A stretch of 41,871 nucleotides of DNA from Desulfovibrionaceae bacterium (GTDB taxonomy: Bacteria > Desulfobacterota > Desulfovibrionia > Desulfovibrionales > Desulfovibrionaceae): positions 1 through 41,871 of the forward strand of contig WSYE01000030.1 of the NCBI GenBank assembly GCA_009773665.1, written 5' to 3'. Shown in pieces: positions 19,964 through 30,464 of the stretch (its first letter is position 1; every line of letters begins with the position of its first letter). Under the pieces are notes generated by a model, which saw only the letters and a list, made by a program, of their open reading frames with translations, was not told the DNA's origin and searched no databases. The position numbers were made by a program, and so were the translations under genes.

Positions 19964-20340
19964 CACCCCAACGCAGTCTCCAGGCCTTGGCTGATTACAG
20001 TTGTCGATAAGTTTACGATGCGTCCTCCGTCCGAACATCTCCTTGAAAACAAACCGTTTGCCACGGCTGAACCATGGAAATCATGGAGTACGAGTGTTTT
20101 CGAAAATACCCTCTGCGCAACATAACTTGTCTCTTCCCATTCGGGCGAACCGAGGATAAAAGTCCGCTACGTATGGGCGGATTGGTCGGCGCGTGCGCCC
20201 CCGCCCGATGCAAAGTCTGTCGTTCGTGAAGGAGGAAGCCGGTGGCAATGTGTTCCGCTCCGGCTGTTTCAGCATGGAACTGACACCAACGCGCCGTAGC
20301 GCCCGGTTCTTGTCCGCTTCCCGGAGAAGGAAGGGCTGAC
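19964..20340. other. Gene-free stretch upstream of the sensor kinase
   Basis: About 375 bp with no convincing gene. Short open frames exist: a 51-codon one at 20074-20229 ending in CAPARCKVCRS, and a 21-codon one at 20274-20339 that ends at the kinase start. A strong GAAGGAGG lies at 20228-20235, 9 bp before a GTG. I found no terminator, riboswitch or operator here that I would defend. Confidence 0.4.
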
Positions 20341-22251
20341 GTGGCGGTGTCCCAGATCCCCTATTTTCGCGGACTGGCCTTCAGGCTTGCGGCCTGGGTG
20401 CTGTTCTTTTCCCTGGCCGTTTCCCTGGCCATGTCCTCCATTCTTCTCTACGCCAAACATCGCGACTATCTCGCCGATAAGGAGCGCCAGCTCCACGGCA
20501 TAGGCGAAGTGAACCTGCCGAGCCTTGCAAACGCCCTGTGGAACCTGGATCAGAGGTCGCTCCTCCTGCAACTGGAGGGGCTGCGCCAGATGCCCGACGT
20601 TGAGCTGGTGGAGGTGGGCGACGGTGTTTCCGTGGCGGCCTCTCTGGGCGAGGCATTGAGCGCGCGCAGGCTGGAGCGGATCTACCCCCTGCACTACGAG
20701 CAGCGCGGCGAAGCGCGCCAGCTGGGAAACCTGCGGGTGGTGCTCGGCCTGGACAAGGGCCTGGACAGGCTCTGGCGCGACGCGCTGCTGTCCATCGCCC
20801 TGGAGACGGCCAGAACCCTGGCCATGGGCGGGGCGCTGCTGTTCATCTTCTATTCCCTGGTGGGGCGGCATCTGCGTCGCATGGCCTCCTACGCCGCCGG
20901 GCTTACCGTGACGGGCCTTGAATATCCCCTGGAGCTGGACCGTAAGCCGTCCGTCAAGGCTCATCCCGATGAGATGGACCAGTTGAGCGGTGCGCTTGAA
21001 ACCATGCGCGTCAACCTGCTGGGTTCGGTCGAGGAGCTGAAGACCGCCAACGAGAGCCTGATCGAGGAGATCGACCGGCGCGAAGAAGCGGAAAAGCAGG
21101 TGCGGGCCACGCGGGCGGCGCTGCGAAACATCATCGATTCCATGCCTTCGGCGGTCATCGGGCTGTCCGGGGACATGGTGGTAACCCATTTTAACGCCAT
21201 GGCCGCACAGATGAGCGGCATGAACGCCGAACAGGCCGTGGGACGCACCCTGGGCGAGGTCTTCGCTCCCCTGGTCCAGTACCAGGACATGGTGCGCGAG
21301 GCCCTGGAAGAGCGCAAACCCGTGGCCCGCCAGCGCCTGACCTTGCCGGTGGTGGGCGGTGAAATCTCGGCGGATCTGGTGGTGTATCCTCTCCTGGCTG
21401 AGCAGGGAGGCGGGGTGGTCATCCGCGTGGATGACGAGACCCAGCGCGCCCAGTTGGAGGAAGTGCTGATCCAGACGGAAAAGATGGTGTCGCTCGGCAG
21501 TCTTGCCGCCGGGATGGCGCACGAGATCAACAACCCCCTGGCCGGGGTGCTCCAGAGCGCCCAAAGCATGCAGCGCAGGCTGAGCAGCGGCCTGCGGGCC
21601 AACGACAAGGCCGCCAGGGAGGCAGGGATAGACCTGACGGCGCTCGAAGCATACCTCAAGGCGCGCGACATTCCGGAGATACTGGTGGGGATGCGCTCTG
21701 CTGGGGAGCGGGCCGCGCGCATCGTGGCCAACATGCTCAAGTTTTCCAGGCTCAGCAAACGCACCCACGAGGGCCAGAATCTGGCCGAGGTGGTGGACGC
21801 GGCCCTGGAGCTGGCCGAGAGCGACTACGACCTGAACCGCAAGTATGATTTCCGGCGCATGCGCATCACCAGGCTTTACGACCCTTCCCTGCCGCAGGTC
21901 CCCTGCTCGTCCCAGGAGCTGGAACAGGTGGTGCTGAACATCGTCAAGAACGCCGCGCAGGCCATGGACTCTACCCAGGGTCCGACGCTGACGGTGTCCC
22001 TGCGGAGCGAGGGCGCACACGCGGTCATCGAGATCGGCGACAACGGCCCCGGCATGGATGAGTCGGTCAGGAAGCGCGTTTTCGATCCGTTCTTCACCAC
22101 CAAGATGCAGGGCGAGGGCACGGGCCTGGGCCTCTCGGTGAGTTATTTCATCATCACCCAGAACCATCGGGGCGCAATCCAGGTGGAATCCGCACCCGGC
22201 GAAGGGACCACATTCACCATTCGCCTGCCGCTCGACCCGCTACCCGGCTAG
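20341..22251 (+). CDS. Membrane sensor histidine kinase (HAMP-like, PAS)
   Basis: A 636-residue two-component kinase. Order: TM1 (about 15-38), periplasmic sensor region (about 40-155), TM2 (about 160-175), a HAMP-like linker with coiled coil, a PAS domain (about 255-370), dimerisation/phosphoacceptor helix with H394 in AAGMAHEINNPL, then the ATPase: N-box NIVKNAAQAM, G1 GDNGPGM, F-box DPFFTTK, G2 GTGLGLSVS. Start is a GTG with AAGGAAGG upstream. No response regulator is adjacent. Its kinase core closely resembles that of the kinase at 24368-26407, including a shared YDxxxxYDFRxxRI motif before the N-box, so the two are paralogues. Confidence 0.9.
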   Translation: MAVSQIPYFRGLAFRLAAWVLFFSLAVSLAMSSILLYAKHRDYLADKERQLHGIGEVNLPSLANALWNLDQRSLLLQLEGLRQMPDVELVEVGDGVSVAASLGEALSARRLERIYPLHYEQRGEARQLGNLRVVLGLDKGLDRLWRDALLSIALETARTLAMGGALLFIFYSLVGRHLRRMASYAAGLTVTGLEYPLELDRKPSVKAHPDEMDQLSGALETMRVNLLGSVEELKTANESLIEEIDRREEAEKQVRATRAALRNIIDSMPSAVIGLSGDMVVTHFNAMAAQMSGMNAEQAVGRTLGEVFAPLVQYQDMVREALEERKPVARQRLTLPVVGGEISADLVVYPLLAEQGGGVVIRVDDETQRAQLEEVLIQTEKMVSLGSLAAGMAHEINNPLAGVLQSAQSMQRRLSSGLRANDKAAREAGIDLTALEAYLKARDIPEILVGMRSAGERAARIVANMLKFSRLSKRTHEGQNLAEVVDAALELAESDYDLNRKYDFRRMRITRLYDPSLPQVPCSSQELEQVVLNIVKNAAQAMDSTQGPTLTVSLRSEGAHAVIEIGDNGPGMDESVRKRVFDPFFTTKMQGEGTGLGLSVSYFIITQNHRGAIQVESAPGEGTTFTIRLPLDPLPG

Positions 22252-22405
22252 CGTTGTGTCCGCAATATCCGTCCATTTGAAAAACATATTCATGTGAGGC
22301 TCATGCAAAAATCATCGTCTGCCGCCACCCAAACAGAAGGGCGAGTCGGTAACGAGATGGGATAACTGCGGATTCCAAAGGGCGCAATCCAGGTGGAATC
22401 CGCAG
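22170..22405. repeat. 25-bp direct repeat, second copy folded into a hairpin
   Basis: The 25 bases at 22170-22194 (inside the kinase 3' end) recur exactly at 22380-22404 in the intergenic region. Around the second copy, CTGCGGATTCC (22366-22376) pairs with GGAATCCGCAG (22395-22405), an 11-bp stem. The copy is too long to be chance and looks like a local duplication or template-switch product. The rest of 22252-22459 holds no gene. Confidence 0.8.
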
Positions 22406-22459
22406 GCGTTCCTCTACTGCGAATTTTGCAAGTCCCTCATGTTTTTCAAAATCGCGACA

Positions 22460-24169
22460 CTAGGACGAGGCGTCGTTTCCCTGCCAGGCGCACGCGGCGG
22501 ATTTCTCGACGCGGTTTCTCCCGAGCCGCTTGGCCTTGTAGAGCGCTTCGTCCACCGCAGTGTACAGAGCTGAATGGTTCTGGATGGAGGGGCAGACGTC
22601 GGCCACGCCGATGCTTACGGTGCAGCGCACTGGTGTCTGCCCGGCAAGTGCCAGGACAGTGTCGGCCAGCGTAACCCGGATGCGCTCCGCCATGAGCGCT
22701 GCTGCCTCGATGTTGGTCTCAGGCAGCAGGATGGCGAACTCCTCCCCGCCGACCCTGGCCGCCACGTCGCCGCGCCGCACGCTGATTCCGATTCTGTCCG
22801 CCACGGCGATAAGGACCGCGTCACCCACGGGATGGCCGAACTTGTCGTTTATGGTCTTGAAGTGATCCAGGTCCATGAGGATCATGGCCAGCGGGCGTTT
22901 GTAGCGCAGCGCCCGGCCTATCTCGGTTTCTATGACTTCGTTGAACCACTTGCGGTTGCACAGGCCGGTAAGCCCGTCCGTGTTGGCCTGCCTGGTGAGC
23001 TCGATCTCCGTTTCCCGCACCAGATGCAGCGCGGCGTGAAGACGCCGGTTCAGTGAGCGGAAGTAGGCCACCAGCAGCAGGAGGGCCAGCAGCATGACGG
23101 CCATGGCCGTCACCAGCTTGGGGTGCTGGGTGATGAAATCCCCCACCAGCACCTGCCCGAAGTGCTCGTAGGGAGCCACCTTCAGGGAGCGCATGATCTC
23201 GTGGATGGATTCGTAGGGAAGCGGCACCGTCCACAGGCTTCCGTGCGTGGGCCGCTCGCCTGGGCGGGGTTGCATCAGCAGGAGGGCGGCGGCCACAGCT
23301 TTCGCCAGCGGCTCCGGGGTGTGGGGGAGCTTGGCGAAGGGCCACTCCGGCACCAGCCTGGTGCTGTGGAGGAAGGGGAACGTTGGGTCCTGCCTGAACC
23401 CGGGCGGGGTCAGAATCCTCAAGTCGGACAGGTGCAGCTTTCCGGCCGCCTCCATGCGCTCGAGGGTGTCGGTTCGCGCCGTGCCCACATCGGCGCTGCC
23501 GTCGAGCACCGAGCGGACAACCTGGTCGTGCGCCCCCAGGAAGTGCAGCGACGACAGGTCCCTGGCCGGGTCAATGTCGTTTTGCTGCAAGGTGTAGGCG
23601 CCCATGAGCCAGCCTCCCAGCGATCTGGCCTCCGTTGCTGCCATGCGCTTTCCCCGGATATGCTCAAAGGAGGTTATGTCCAACCTGTCTGCCCTGGTGA
23701 AGAAAACCCCCCCGAATTTCGAGGAGGACCGCCCAACTGCCTGGTTGATGAGCGTGGCGATGCGGATGACGTCATGGGTGACTTCGAGATTCACGTAGAT
23801 GGCTGGATTGACCACGGCGAAATCGATCTGCGCATCGGCCACGGCGTCTTCCACGGCCTCGAACGGCAGGGGTACAAGGGTGAAGTCGGCATGCGGCAGG
23901 GCCTGCCTCAGCGCGAGGATCATCGGAGTCCAGTCCTCGACGCATTTTTCCACGCCCCAGTTGGCCAGAACCCCGATGCGGACCTGTTGCGGGCTGCTTG
24001 CGCACAGTGCTTTCCCACCGCAAAGAAACAGAATCGACAGCACTACCGACCCGGTGGAAAATGCACGGCAGATTCGTGGAAGCAGACAAGTGAAAAAAGT
24101 GATAGCCACTTTAAATGATCGTTGAAAGGGCAGGATAGTCATACAGATTATGTTTACATGATTGCACAT
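22460..24169 (-). CDS. Diguanylate cyclase with periplasmic PhnD-like sensor domain
   Basis: Probable c-di-GMP synthase of 569 residues. N-terminal hydrophobic segment/signal anchor, then a periplasmic domain like the substrate-binding protein of phosphonate ABC transporters (RIGVLANWGVEKC, FAVVNPAIYVNLE, GADVGTARTDTLERM-type segments), a TM span (TAMAVMLLALLLLVAYF), and a C-terminal GGDEF domain. The active site reads GGEEF at 474-478 and the product-inhibition I-site RRGD lies five residues before it. NTDGLTGLCNRKWF marks the domain start. I placed the start at 24169 because GGAAG precedes it; 24142 is an alternative. It is convergent with one paralogous kinase and divergent from the other, suggesting a shared signalling locus. 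Confidence 0.88.
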   Translation of the reverse strand: MCNHVNIICMTILPFQRSFKVAITFFTCLLPRICRAFSTGSVVLSILFLCGGKALCASSPQQVRIGVLANWGVEKCVEDWTPMILALRQALPHADFTLVPLPFEAVEDAVADAQIDFAVVNPAIYVNLEVTHDVIRIATLINQAVGRSSSKFGGVFFTRADRLDITSFEHIRGKRMAATEARSLGGWLMGAYTLQQNDIDPARDLSSLHFLGAHDQVVRSVLDGSADVGTARTDTLERMEAAGKLHLSDLRILTPPGFRQDPTFPFLHSTRLVPEWPFAKLPHTPEPLAKAVAAALLLMQPRPGERPTHGSLWTVPLPYESIHEIMRSLKVAPYEHFGQVLVGDFITQHPKLVTAMAVMLLALLLLVAYFRSLNRRLHAALHLVRETEIELTRQANTDGLTGLCNRKWFNEVIETEIGRALRYKRPLAMILMDLDHFKTINDKFGHPVGDAVLIAVADRIGISVRRGDVAARVGGEEFAILLPETNIEAAALMAERIRVTLADTVLALAGQTPVRCTVSIGVADVCPSIQNHSALYTAVDEALYKAKRLGRNRVEKSAACAWQGNDASS

Positions 24170-24215
24170 AATCTTCCAGTGAAAATATCCCACCAAGAAA
24201 GAAATCCAATCACGT

Positions 24216-24246
24216 GTTTCAATCGTGCTTTCCAGTCGATTGAAAC
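24216..24246. promoter_or_regulatory. Perfect inverted repeat between cyclase and kinase genes
   Basis: GTTTCAATCG (24216-24225) and CGATTGAAAC (24237-24246) form a 10-bp perfect dyad with an 11-bp spacer in the divergent promoter region. It could be an operator for both genes; no regulator is identified. Confidence 0.45.
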
Positions 24247-24367
24247 GGTGTTGCACGGGAAGGTTTGAGTTGGTAATCAGAGGTTGTGTAATGAGGATTC
24301 GTTCTCATCAACCCGGTGGAGCAGGAGACGGAAGAAGTCCACGCGCATGTGAACTACGGGAGTTGCC

Positions 24368-26407
<2,040 letters not shown>

Positions 26408-26580
26408 CGGGTGCCGGGGGTTCAATTACCCCTGGCGTGGGAATAGGAATCAAACCGGGTAGACGCCCGGAGTCCGGCGCGGCTTCCCGGCAAGCCGCGA
26501 ACGCGCATCACGGTTCGCCTGCATCCTCCCCCGCGCGAGCCAAGCGGCTGAAATACCTCCCCGAACGGATTTGTACGGCC

Positions 26581-27135
26581 ATGAGTATGGAATTCCCCGA
26601 CATCGTCCCTCTCCTGTTCGTCGTTCCCGCCGTTGTGGTCTACGGGGTCTTCCTGGCGGCCGCACTGCTGCTTATCTTCTTCGCCCACAAGAAAGAGTGG
26701 AGGCTCACGCGAAGGTCCGAAAAGCACCGGAAAAAGGCGGCACGCATCCGACTGAAAGGATCCGAGGACCGGGAATCGCTGGCGTTGTCCTGCCAGCGCG
26801 GCAACATGAAGGAACTCGCCGCCCTGGTTAAGGACCAGCTGAAAAGCAAGAGGGCGTCCATCGAACTGGGCACCTACCACCAGACGATGCTGTTCGTGAA
26901 ACAATCCGTATCGGAACTTGATTTTGATGACCTCTACGCCGTGCACGCCCTGCTCTCCAGAGCGGACGAGGGGCGCGTGTCGGTTGAACTCGACAAATTT
27001 CTCCAGCGGGAGCTCGAATATGGCCATCTCGGAAAACATAGGGAAGTTCATTTCCAGGATATTCTACACAGTCAAGGCGGAGTCGGCAGAGTGGCAGAAA
27101 GCCAACCTGCCGGAACTGGACAAGCTCAAGCATGA
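26581..27135 (+). CDS. Hypothetical single-pass membrane protein
   Basis: I do not recognise this protein. From the ATG at 26581 it has 184 residues: one N-terminal transmembrane helix (about 9-31, LLFVVPAVVVYGVF ...) followed by a strongly basic stretch (HKKEWRLTRRSEKHRKKAAR) and a helical soluble part facing the cytoplasm. After about residue 146 the reading frame runs through the beginning of the next gene (116-bp overlap). That tail (from GHLGKHREVHF) has weak codon bias, so the true end may once have been earlier, with a frameshift extending it. Confidence 0.6.
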   Translation: MSMEFPDIVPLLFVVPAVVVYGVFLAAALLLIFFAHKKEWRLTRRSEKHRKKAARIRLKGSEDRESLALSCQRGNMKELAALVKDQLKSKRASIELGTYHQTMLFVKQSVSELDFDDLYAVHALLSRADEGRVSVELDKFLQRELEYGHLGKHREVHFQDILHSQGGVGRVAESQPAGTGQAQA

Positions 27136-27529
27136 CAGGGCGCTGGCCAATCTGGAGCTGAAGCAGTCCCTGGACAAGATGGAAATCCGCTTCAAGGAAG
27201 AGTGCAACAGGATACGCCTCGAAGAACAGCGGCAGACCATGCAGTTCAAGGAATTCCTGGACAGCATCGACGAGATGAAGAGCAACATGCTCTCCTACTA
27301 CACCACCATGCCCAAGCCTATTGCACTTATGATCCATCACCATGCCGGGGAACTGCTCAAGGAGGCCTGGTTCAGCCAGGACACCCGTGCGCGCCTGCGC
27401 AACCAGACCAGATTCACCGACCTGATGCTGACCATCACCGAAGACCTGGCCGAGCTGGGCAACGACGCCACGGCCAGGGCGCTGCCGGAAAAGACCTTGG
27501 CCTTCATCCAGAACCGCATCGAGGGCTGA
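27020..27529 (+). CDS. Hypothetical coiled-coil protein
   Basis: A 169-residue soluble, highly helical and charged protein; the middle (about residues 40-95: KLKHDRALANLELKQSL, RFKEECNRIRLEEQRQ) reads as a long coiled coil. I know no family. The ATG at 27020 has GGGAG nearby and starts inside the preceding gene in another reading frame; codon bias favours this frame across the overlap. The C-terminal half (ITEDLAELGNDATARALPEK) is helical. Together with the preceding membrane protein it may form a two-gene unit. Confidence 0.7.
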   Translation: MAISENIGKFISRIFYTVKAESAEWQKANLPELDKLKHDRALANLELKQSLDKMEIRFKEECNRIRLEEQRQTMQFKEFLDSIDEMKSNMLSYYTTMPKPIALMIHHHAGELLKEAWFSQDTRARLRNQTRFTDLMLTITEDLAELGNDATARALPEKTLAFIQNRIEG

Positions 27530-27731
27530 CACACAACTGTAAAATTGCGGCAGGAATCGTATACATTCCGTGCATATCCACTTGTAAATGCCGCGTCCTG
27601 CCCGGTTCAGCATGGGTCGAACCCCCCAGGCACTCTCCGGATTGAAGACGGATTGAAAATTGGAAAAGCTCGAAATCGCAGGATATCGCCAGTTTGAAGT
27701 GTCGCAGGGCTTACTTTTCGGGAGCCTCCGC

Positions 27732-27758
27732 TAAAGGCCCTGGCGAGTCTGCCGATAA
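27732..27758 (+). promoter_or_regulatory. Sigma-28 (FliA) promoter
   Basis: TAAA (27732-27735), exactly 15 bases, then GCCGATAA (27751-27758): a full match to the enterobacterial FliA consensus TAAA-N15-GCCGATAA. It precedes the small FlgM-like gene by 35 bp. Such an exact match is unlikely by chance in GC-rich DNA and fits the downstream gene. Confidence 0.85.
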
Positions 27759-27793
27759 TCATCTTGTCTGCACGCTGAAACAAGGTGACTCCA

Positions 27794-27961
27794 ATGACGT
27801 CCGACAACATGATCCCAAACGGCGACCGCGCCGACGCCCCCTCGGAAAGCCCCGAGGAACGTGCTCTGCGCGTGGCCGAGATCAAACGCAAGGTGGCGCT
27901 CGGGCGCTACCGCGTGGACGGCAAGGAGATCCTCTACAACATGCTGAAGACCGCTCCCTGA
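27794..27961 (+). CDS. FlgM-like anti-sigma-28 microprotein
   Basis: 55 residues, too short for usual gene callers. The C-terminal [20 protein letters not shown] matches the pattern of the FlgM anti-sigma-28 domain (R-V-x-x-I-K/R-x-x-V-x-x-G-x-Y-x-V-D). FlgM binds sigma-28 and holds flagellar late genes off until the hook-basal body is finished. The N-terminal half is short and disordered-looking. ATG at 27794 has AAGGTGA upstream, and a consensus sigma-28 promoter lies 35 bp before it, as expected for autoregulation. It stands alone, away from visible flagellar genes. The gene is the sequence's best match to FlgM, but sigma-28 binding is not shown. Confidence 0.75.
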   Translation: MTSDNMIPNGDRADAPSESPEERALRVAEIKRKVALGRYRVDGKEILYNMLKTAP

Positions 27962-28082
27962 CCGCCTTCGCCTTTTCCCTCCCCGGTTTTCGCCCGGCTT
28001 GACTTTTCCCGACCCATCCGCTTTATCTCTCAGGCATGGGCGTATATTCGCCCCGAGCCCAATCAACCAGGGAGAGACGGAC

Positions 28083-28271
28083 ATGCCTCAAGCTTACGTG
28101 GATCAGGACGAATGCATCGGGTGTGAATCGTGCGTGCAGATTTGCGCGGAAGCCTTCCAGATGAACGCCGAGGGCAAGGCCGAGGTCACCCCCGACTCCA
28201 CCGGCGCCGAGGAATGCATCCAGGAAGCCATGGATACCTGCCCCGTGGAATGCATCCACTGGCAGGACTGA
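28083..28271 (+). CDS. Single [4Fe-4S] ferredoxin, Desulfovibrio gigas type
   Basis: A 62-residue cytoplasmic electron carrier. Cluster ligands are expected at C11, C14, C17 and C53 (ECIGCESC ... TCP). C21 and C45 correspond to the disulfide-forming pair of D. gigas ferredoxin II, and the whole sequence aligns with that protein. C57 is extra. The ATG at 28083 has AGGGAGAGA upstream; longer in-frame starts are unlikely. A possible promoter, TTGACT (27999-28004) with a weak -10 TTTATC, precedes it. The stress-protein gene follows after 6 bp. Confidence 0.93.
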   Translation: MPQAYVDQDECIGCESCVQICAEAFQMNAEGKAEVTPDSTGAEECIQEAMDTCPVECIHWQD

Positions 28272-28277
28272 GCCGAC

Positions 28278-29165
28278 ATGGCAGCCGAGACACTTGAAAA
28301 ACACCTGCTGGTGACCATCTCCGAGGACATCAACGCGCTGTTCGGTCTGCGTTACGTCTTCGGCTTTTTCAGCAGGCGCGATCTGGTCCGCCTGACGCTC
28401 TTCTACGTCTCGGCGCGTCCGGGGTCGGAAGCTTTCGACTCAAGCGCGCCCTTCTGCGCCTCCGGGCAGGAATCAAGCTTTGGCAACGCCTGCCGCACCC
28501 CTCCCCAGACCCTGACCACGGCCAGGGACTGGCTCCTGGACATGGGCTTTCCCGGCGACAGGATTGAGCTGCGCTCCGCCCCGGCCAAGTACGGCACGGT
28601 CAAGGACATCGCCGCCGAGGCCGAACGCGGCCTCTACGACGCGGTGGTGCTCGGGCGCAGGGGCCTCTCCTGGTTCGACGAGATCTTCGACGACTCCATC
28701 ACCCACCGCATGCTCTGGGAATCCATCAGCTTTCCGCTGTGGGTCTGCCGCAATCCCATGCGCCACCGCAAGAACGTGCTGCTGTGCGTGGACGGCTCCG
28801 AGCAGTCCCTGCGCGTGGCCGACCACGTGGGATTCGTGCTGCGAAACGAACCCGAGCACTCCGTGACCGTGTTCCACAACCGCGCCCTCAGCCTGCCCGA
28901 GGGGCAGAGCATCGAGTACATCATGGCCGGGGCCATCGCGGTGCTCAAGGAGAACGGCATCGAGGACGAGCGCATCGACATCCTGGTGAAGTCCTCCAAG
29001 GACCCGGCGGAGCTCATCCTCAAACAGGCTCAGGAAGGGGAGTTCGCCGCCGTGGCCGTGGGCCGCACGGGGGGCAAGCCGGACGGGCTGCGCAACATCT
29101 TCGGCTCCACCAGCCAGACGCTCCTGCGTAAGCTGGAGGGTGCCGCCCTGTGGATATCCAAATAG
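28278..29165 (+). CDS. Tandem universal stress protein
   Basis: 295 residues with two UspA-like halves. The first ends with DAVVLGRRGLSWFDEIF near 120-136; the second runs from KNVLLCVDGSEQSLR to AAVAVGRTGGKPDGLRNIFGSTSQTLL, whose GxGxx(9)G(S/T) ATP-loop pattern suggests nucleotide binding in the second half. The first half departs from the consensus (EDINALFGLRY) and may not bind ATP. It begins 6 bp after the ferredoxin gene, so the two are probably an operon. Likely a cytoplasmic stress or energy-state protein; the partner is unknown. Confidence 0.85.
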   Translation: MAAETLEKHLLVTISEDINALFGLRYVFGFFSRRDLVRLTLFYVSARPGSEAFDSSAPFCASGQESSFGNACRTPPQTLTTARDWLLDMGFPGDRIELRSAPAKYGTVKDIAAEAERGLYDAVVLGRRGLSWFDEIFDDSITHRMLWESISFPLWVCRNPMRHRKNVLLCVDGSEQSLRVADHVGFVLRNEPEHSVTVFHNRALSLPEGQSIEYIMAGAIAVLKENGIEDERIDILVKSSKDPAELILKQAQEGEFAAVAVGRTGGKPDGLRNIFGSTSQTLLRKLEGAALWISK

Positions 29166-29255
29166 GAGAGGGCGGTCAGGGGCTTGTTCCCAGGCGGGCC
29201 GATTTTGACATTTTTTCGTAAATGAGCCACCAGCCTTTGCCTGGGAGACAAGCAC

Positions 29256-30464
29256 ATGAGACGCAAATTCCTGTTTCTGGTGGCTGACGGCATGGGCGGT
29301 TGGCCCGGAGAGCTGGACGGCCTGACGGCCATGGAAGCAGCCGAGACCCCGGTGATGGACGCTATGGCCCGCGAAGGCTTGCTGGGCGTGGCCCGCACCA
29401 TCCCGACGGGGATGCCCCCTGGTTCGGACGTGGCCAACATGGCTCTCCTGGGCTTCGACCCGGCCAGCCACCACACCGGGCGCGGCCCCATCGAGGCTGC
29501 GGCCCAGGGCCTGGAACTGGCCGAGAACGACCTGGTCTGGCGCTGCAACCTGGTCAGGGTCAGCACGTACGCCTCGGACGGCGTCATGCTAGACTACTCC
29601 TCCGGCCACATCACCACCGAAGCCTCCACGCCGCTTATCCGGCAGCTGGACGACCAGTGCGCCCGCTGCTCAGACGAATTCGCCCCCTTCCAGCTGATCC
29701 CCGGCGTGCAGTACCGCCACCTGCTGGTGCAGCGCGGCGCGGCGGACAGCCCGGAGGCAAAGCTTGCCATCCGTCCCCCGCACGACATCACCGACCAGCC
29801 CATCGGCCAGGACATCGAATCCTACCGCTCCGTACCCCTGCTCTGGAGCCTGACCCGCTGCGCGGCCAGACTGCTGGAGCAGCCCGGCAACACTACCAAG
29901 GCCAACGCCATCTGGCCCTGGGGGCAGGGCAGGGCGCTCACGCTTCCGTCCTTCGCGGACAACTTCGGCCTGAAGGGCGCGGTGATCTCCGCCGTGGACC
30001 TGATCAAGGGCCTGGGGCGCGCCGCAGGCATGGACGTGCTTGAGGTGGAAGGAGCCACGGGGCTCCTGGACACCAATTACGAGGGCAAGGTGGCCGCAGC
30101 CGTTGAATACCTGAAGAACGGCGGGGATATGGCCTTCGTGCACCTGGAAGGCCCGGACGAGTGCGGCCACGGCGGCGATGCGCCAGGCAAAGCCGAGGCT
30201 GTGGCCAGGTTCGATGCGCGCGTGGTAAAACCCCTGCGCGAAGCCTTCCCGGACGCGGTGTTCCTCATCACCTGCGACCACCTGACCCCCGTGTCCAAGC
30301 GCACCCACGTGGACGACCCGGTGCCGTTCCTGCTCTGGGGAGCGGGAATCGAGCCGGATGGGGGACAGCGCTTCAGCGAAGCCCAAGCCAAGGCGTCCGG
30401 CCTGTCTCTGGACCCCGGCCACCACCTGCTCTCCTGGGCCATCAAGAAGGCTGGCGGGCTGTGA
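29256..30464 (+). CDS. apgM: ApgM-type phosphoglycerate mutase / proposed homoserine kinase
   Basis: Alkaline phosphatase-superfamily enzyme of 402 residues, the archaeal-type cofactor-independent phosphoglycerate mutase family. D11 (LVADGMGG) and the nucleophile S57 (MPPGSDVANM) are in place, as are metal ligands in HLEGPDECGHGGD and ITCDHLTPVSKRTH. A bacterial subgroup of this family has been proposed to act as homoserine kinase in threonine synthesis where ThrB is missing. Which function applies here cannot be told from motifs. GGGAGA precedes the ATG. The thioesterase GTG overlaps its stop codon (GTGA). Confidence 0.85.
   Translation: MRRKFLFLVADGMGGWPGELDGLTAMEAAETPVMDAMAREGLLGVARTIPTGMPPGSDVANMALLGFDPASHHTGRGPIEAAAQGLELAENDLVWRCNLVRVSTYASDGVMLDYSSGHITTEASTPLIRQLDDQCARCSDEFAPFQLIPGVQYRHLLVQRGAADSPEAKLAIRPPHDITDQPIGQDIESYRSVPLLWSLTRCAARLLEQPGNTTKANAIWPWGQGRALTLPSFADNFGLKGAVISAVDLIKGLGRAAGMDVLEVEGATGLLDTNYEGKVAAAVEYLKNGGDMAFVHLEGPDECGHGGDAPGKAEAVARFDARVVKPLREAFPDAVFLITCDHLTPVSKRTHVDDPVPFLLWGAGIEPDGGQRFSEAQAKASGLSLDPGHHLLSWAIKKAGGL

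Noticed and set aside
20150-20230. Cyclic-di-GMP (GEMM) riboswitch suggested by a GCAAAG near 20210
   Set aside because: The paired GGCAAACC-like and receptor elements are absent.
24216-24246. GTTTCAATC / GATTGAAAC ends resembling CRISPR repeats
   Set aside because: Only one inverted pair, no regularly spaced direct repeats or spacers, and no cas genes in the window.
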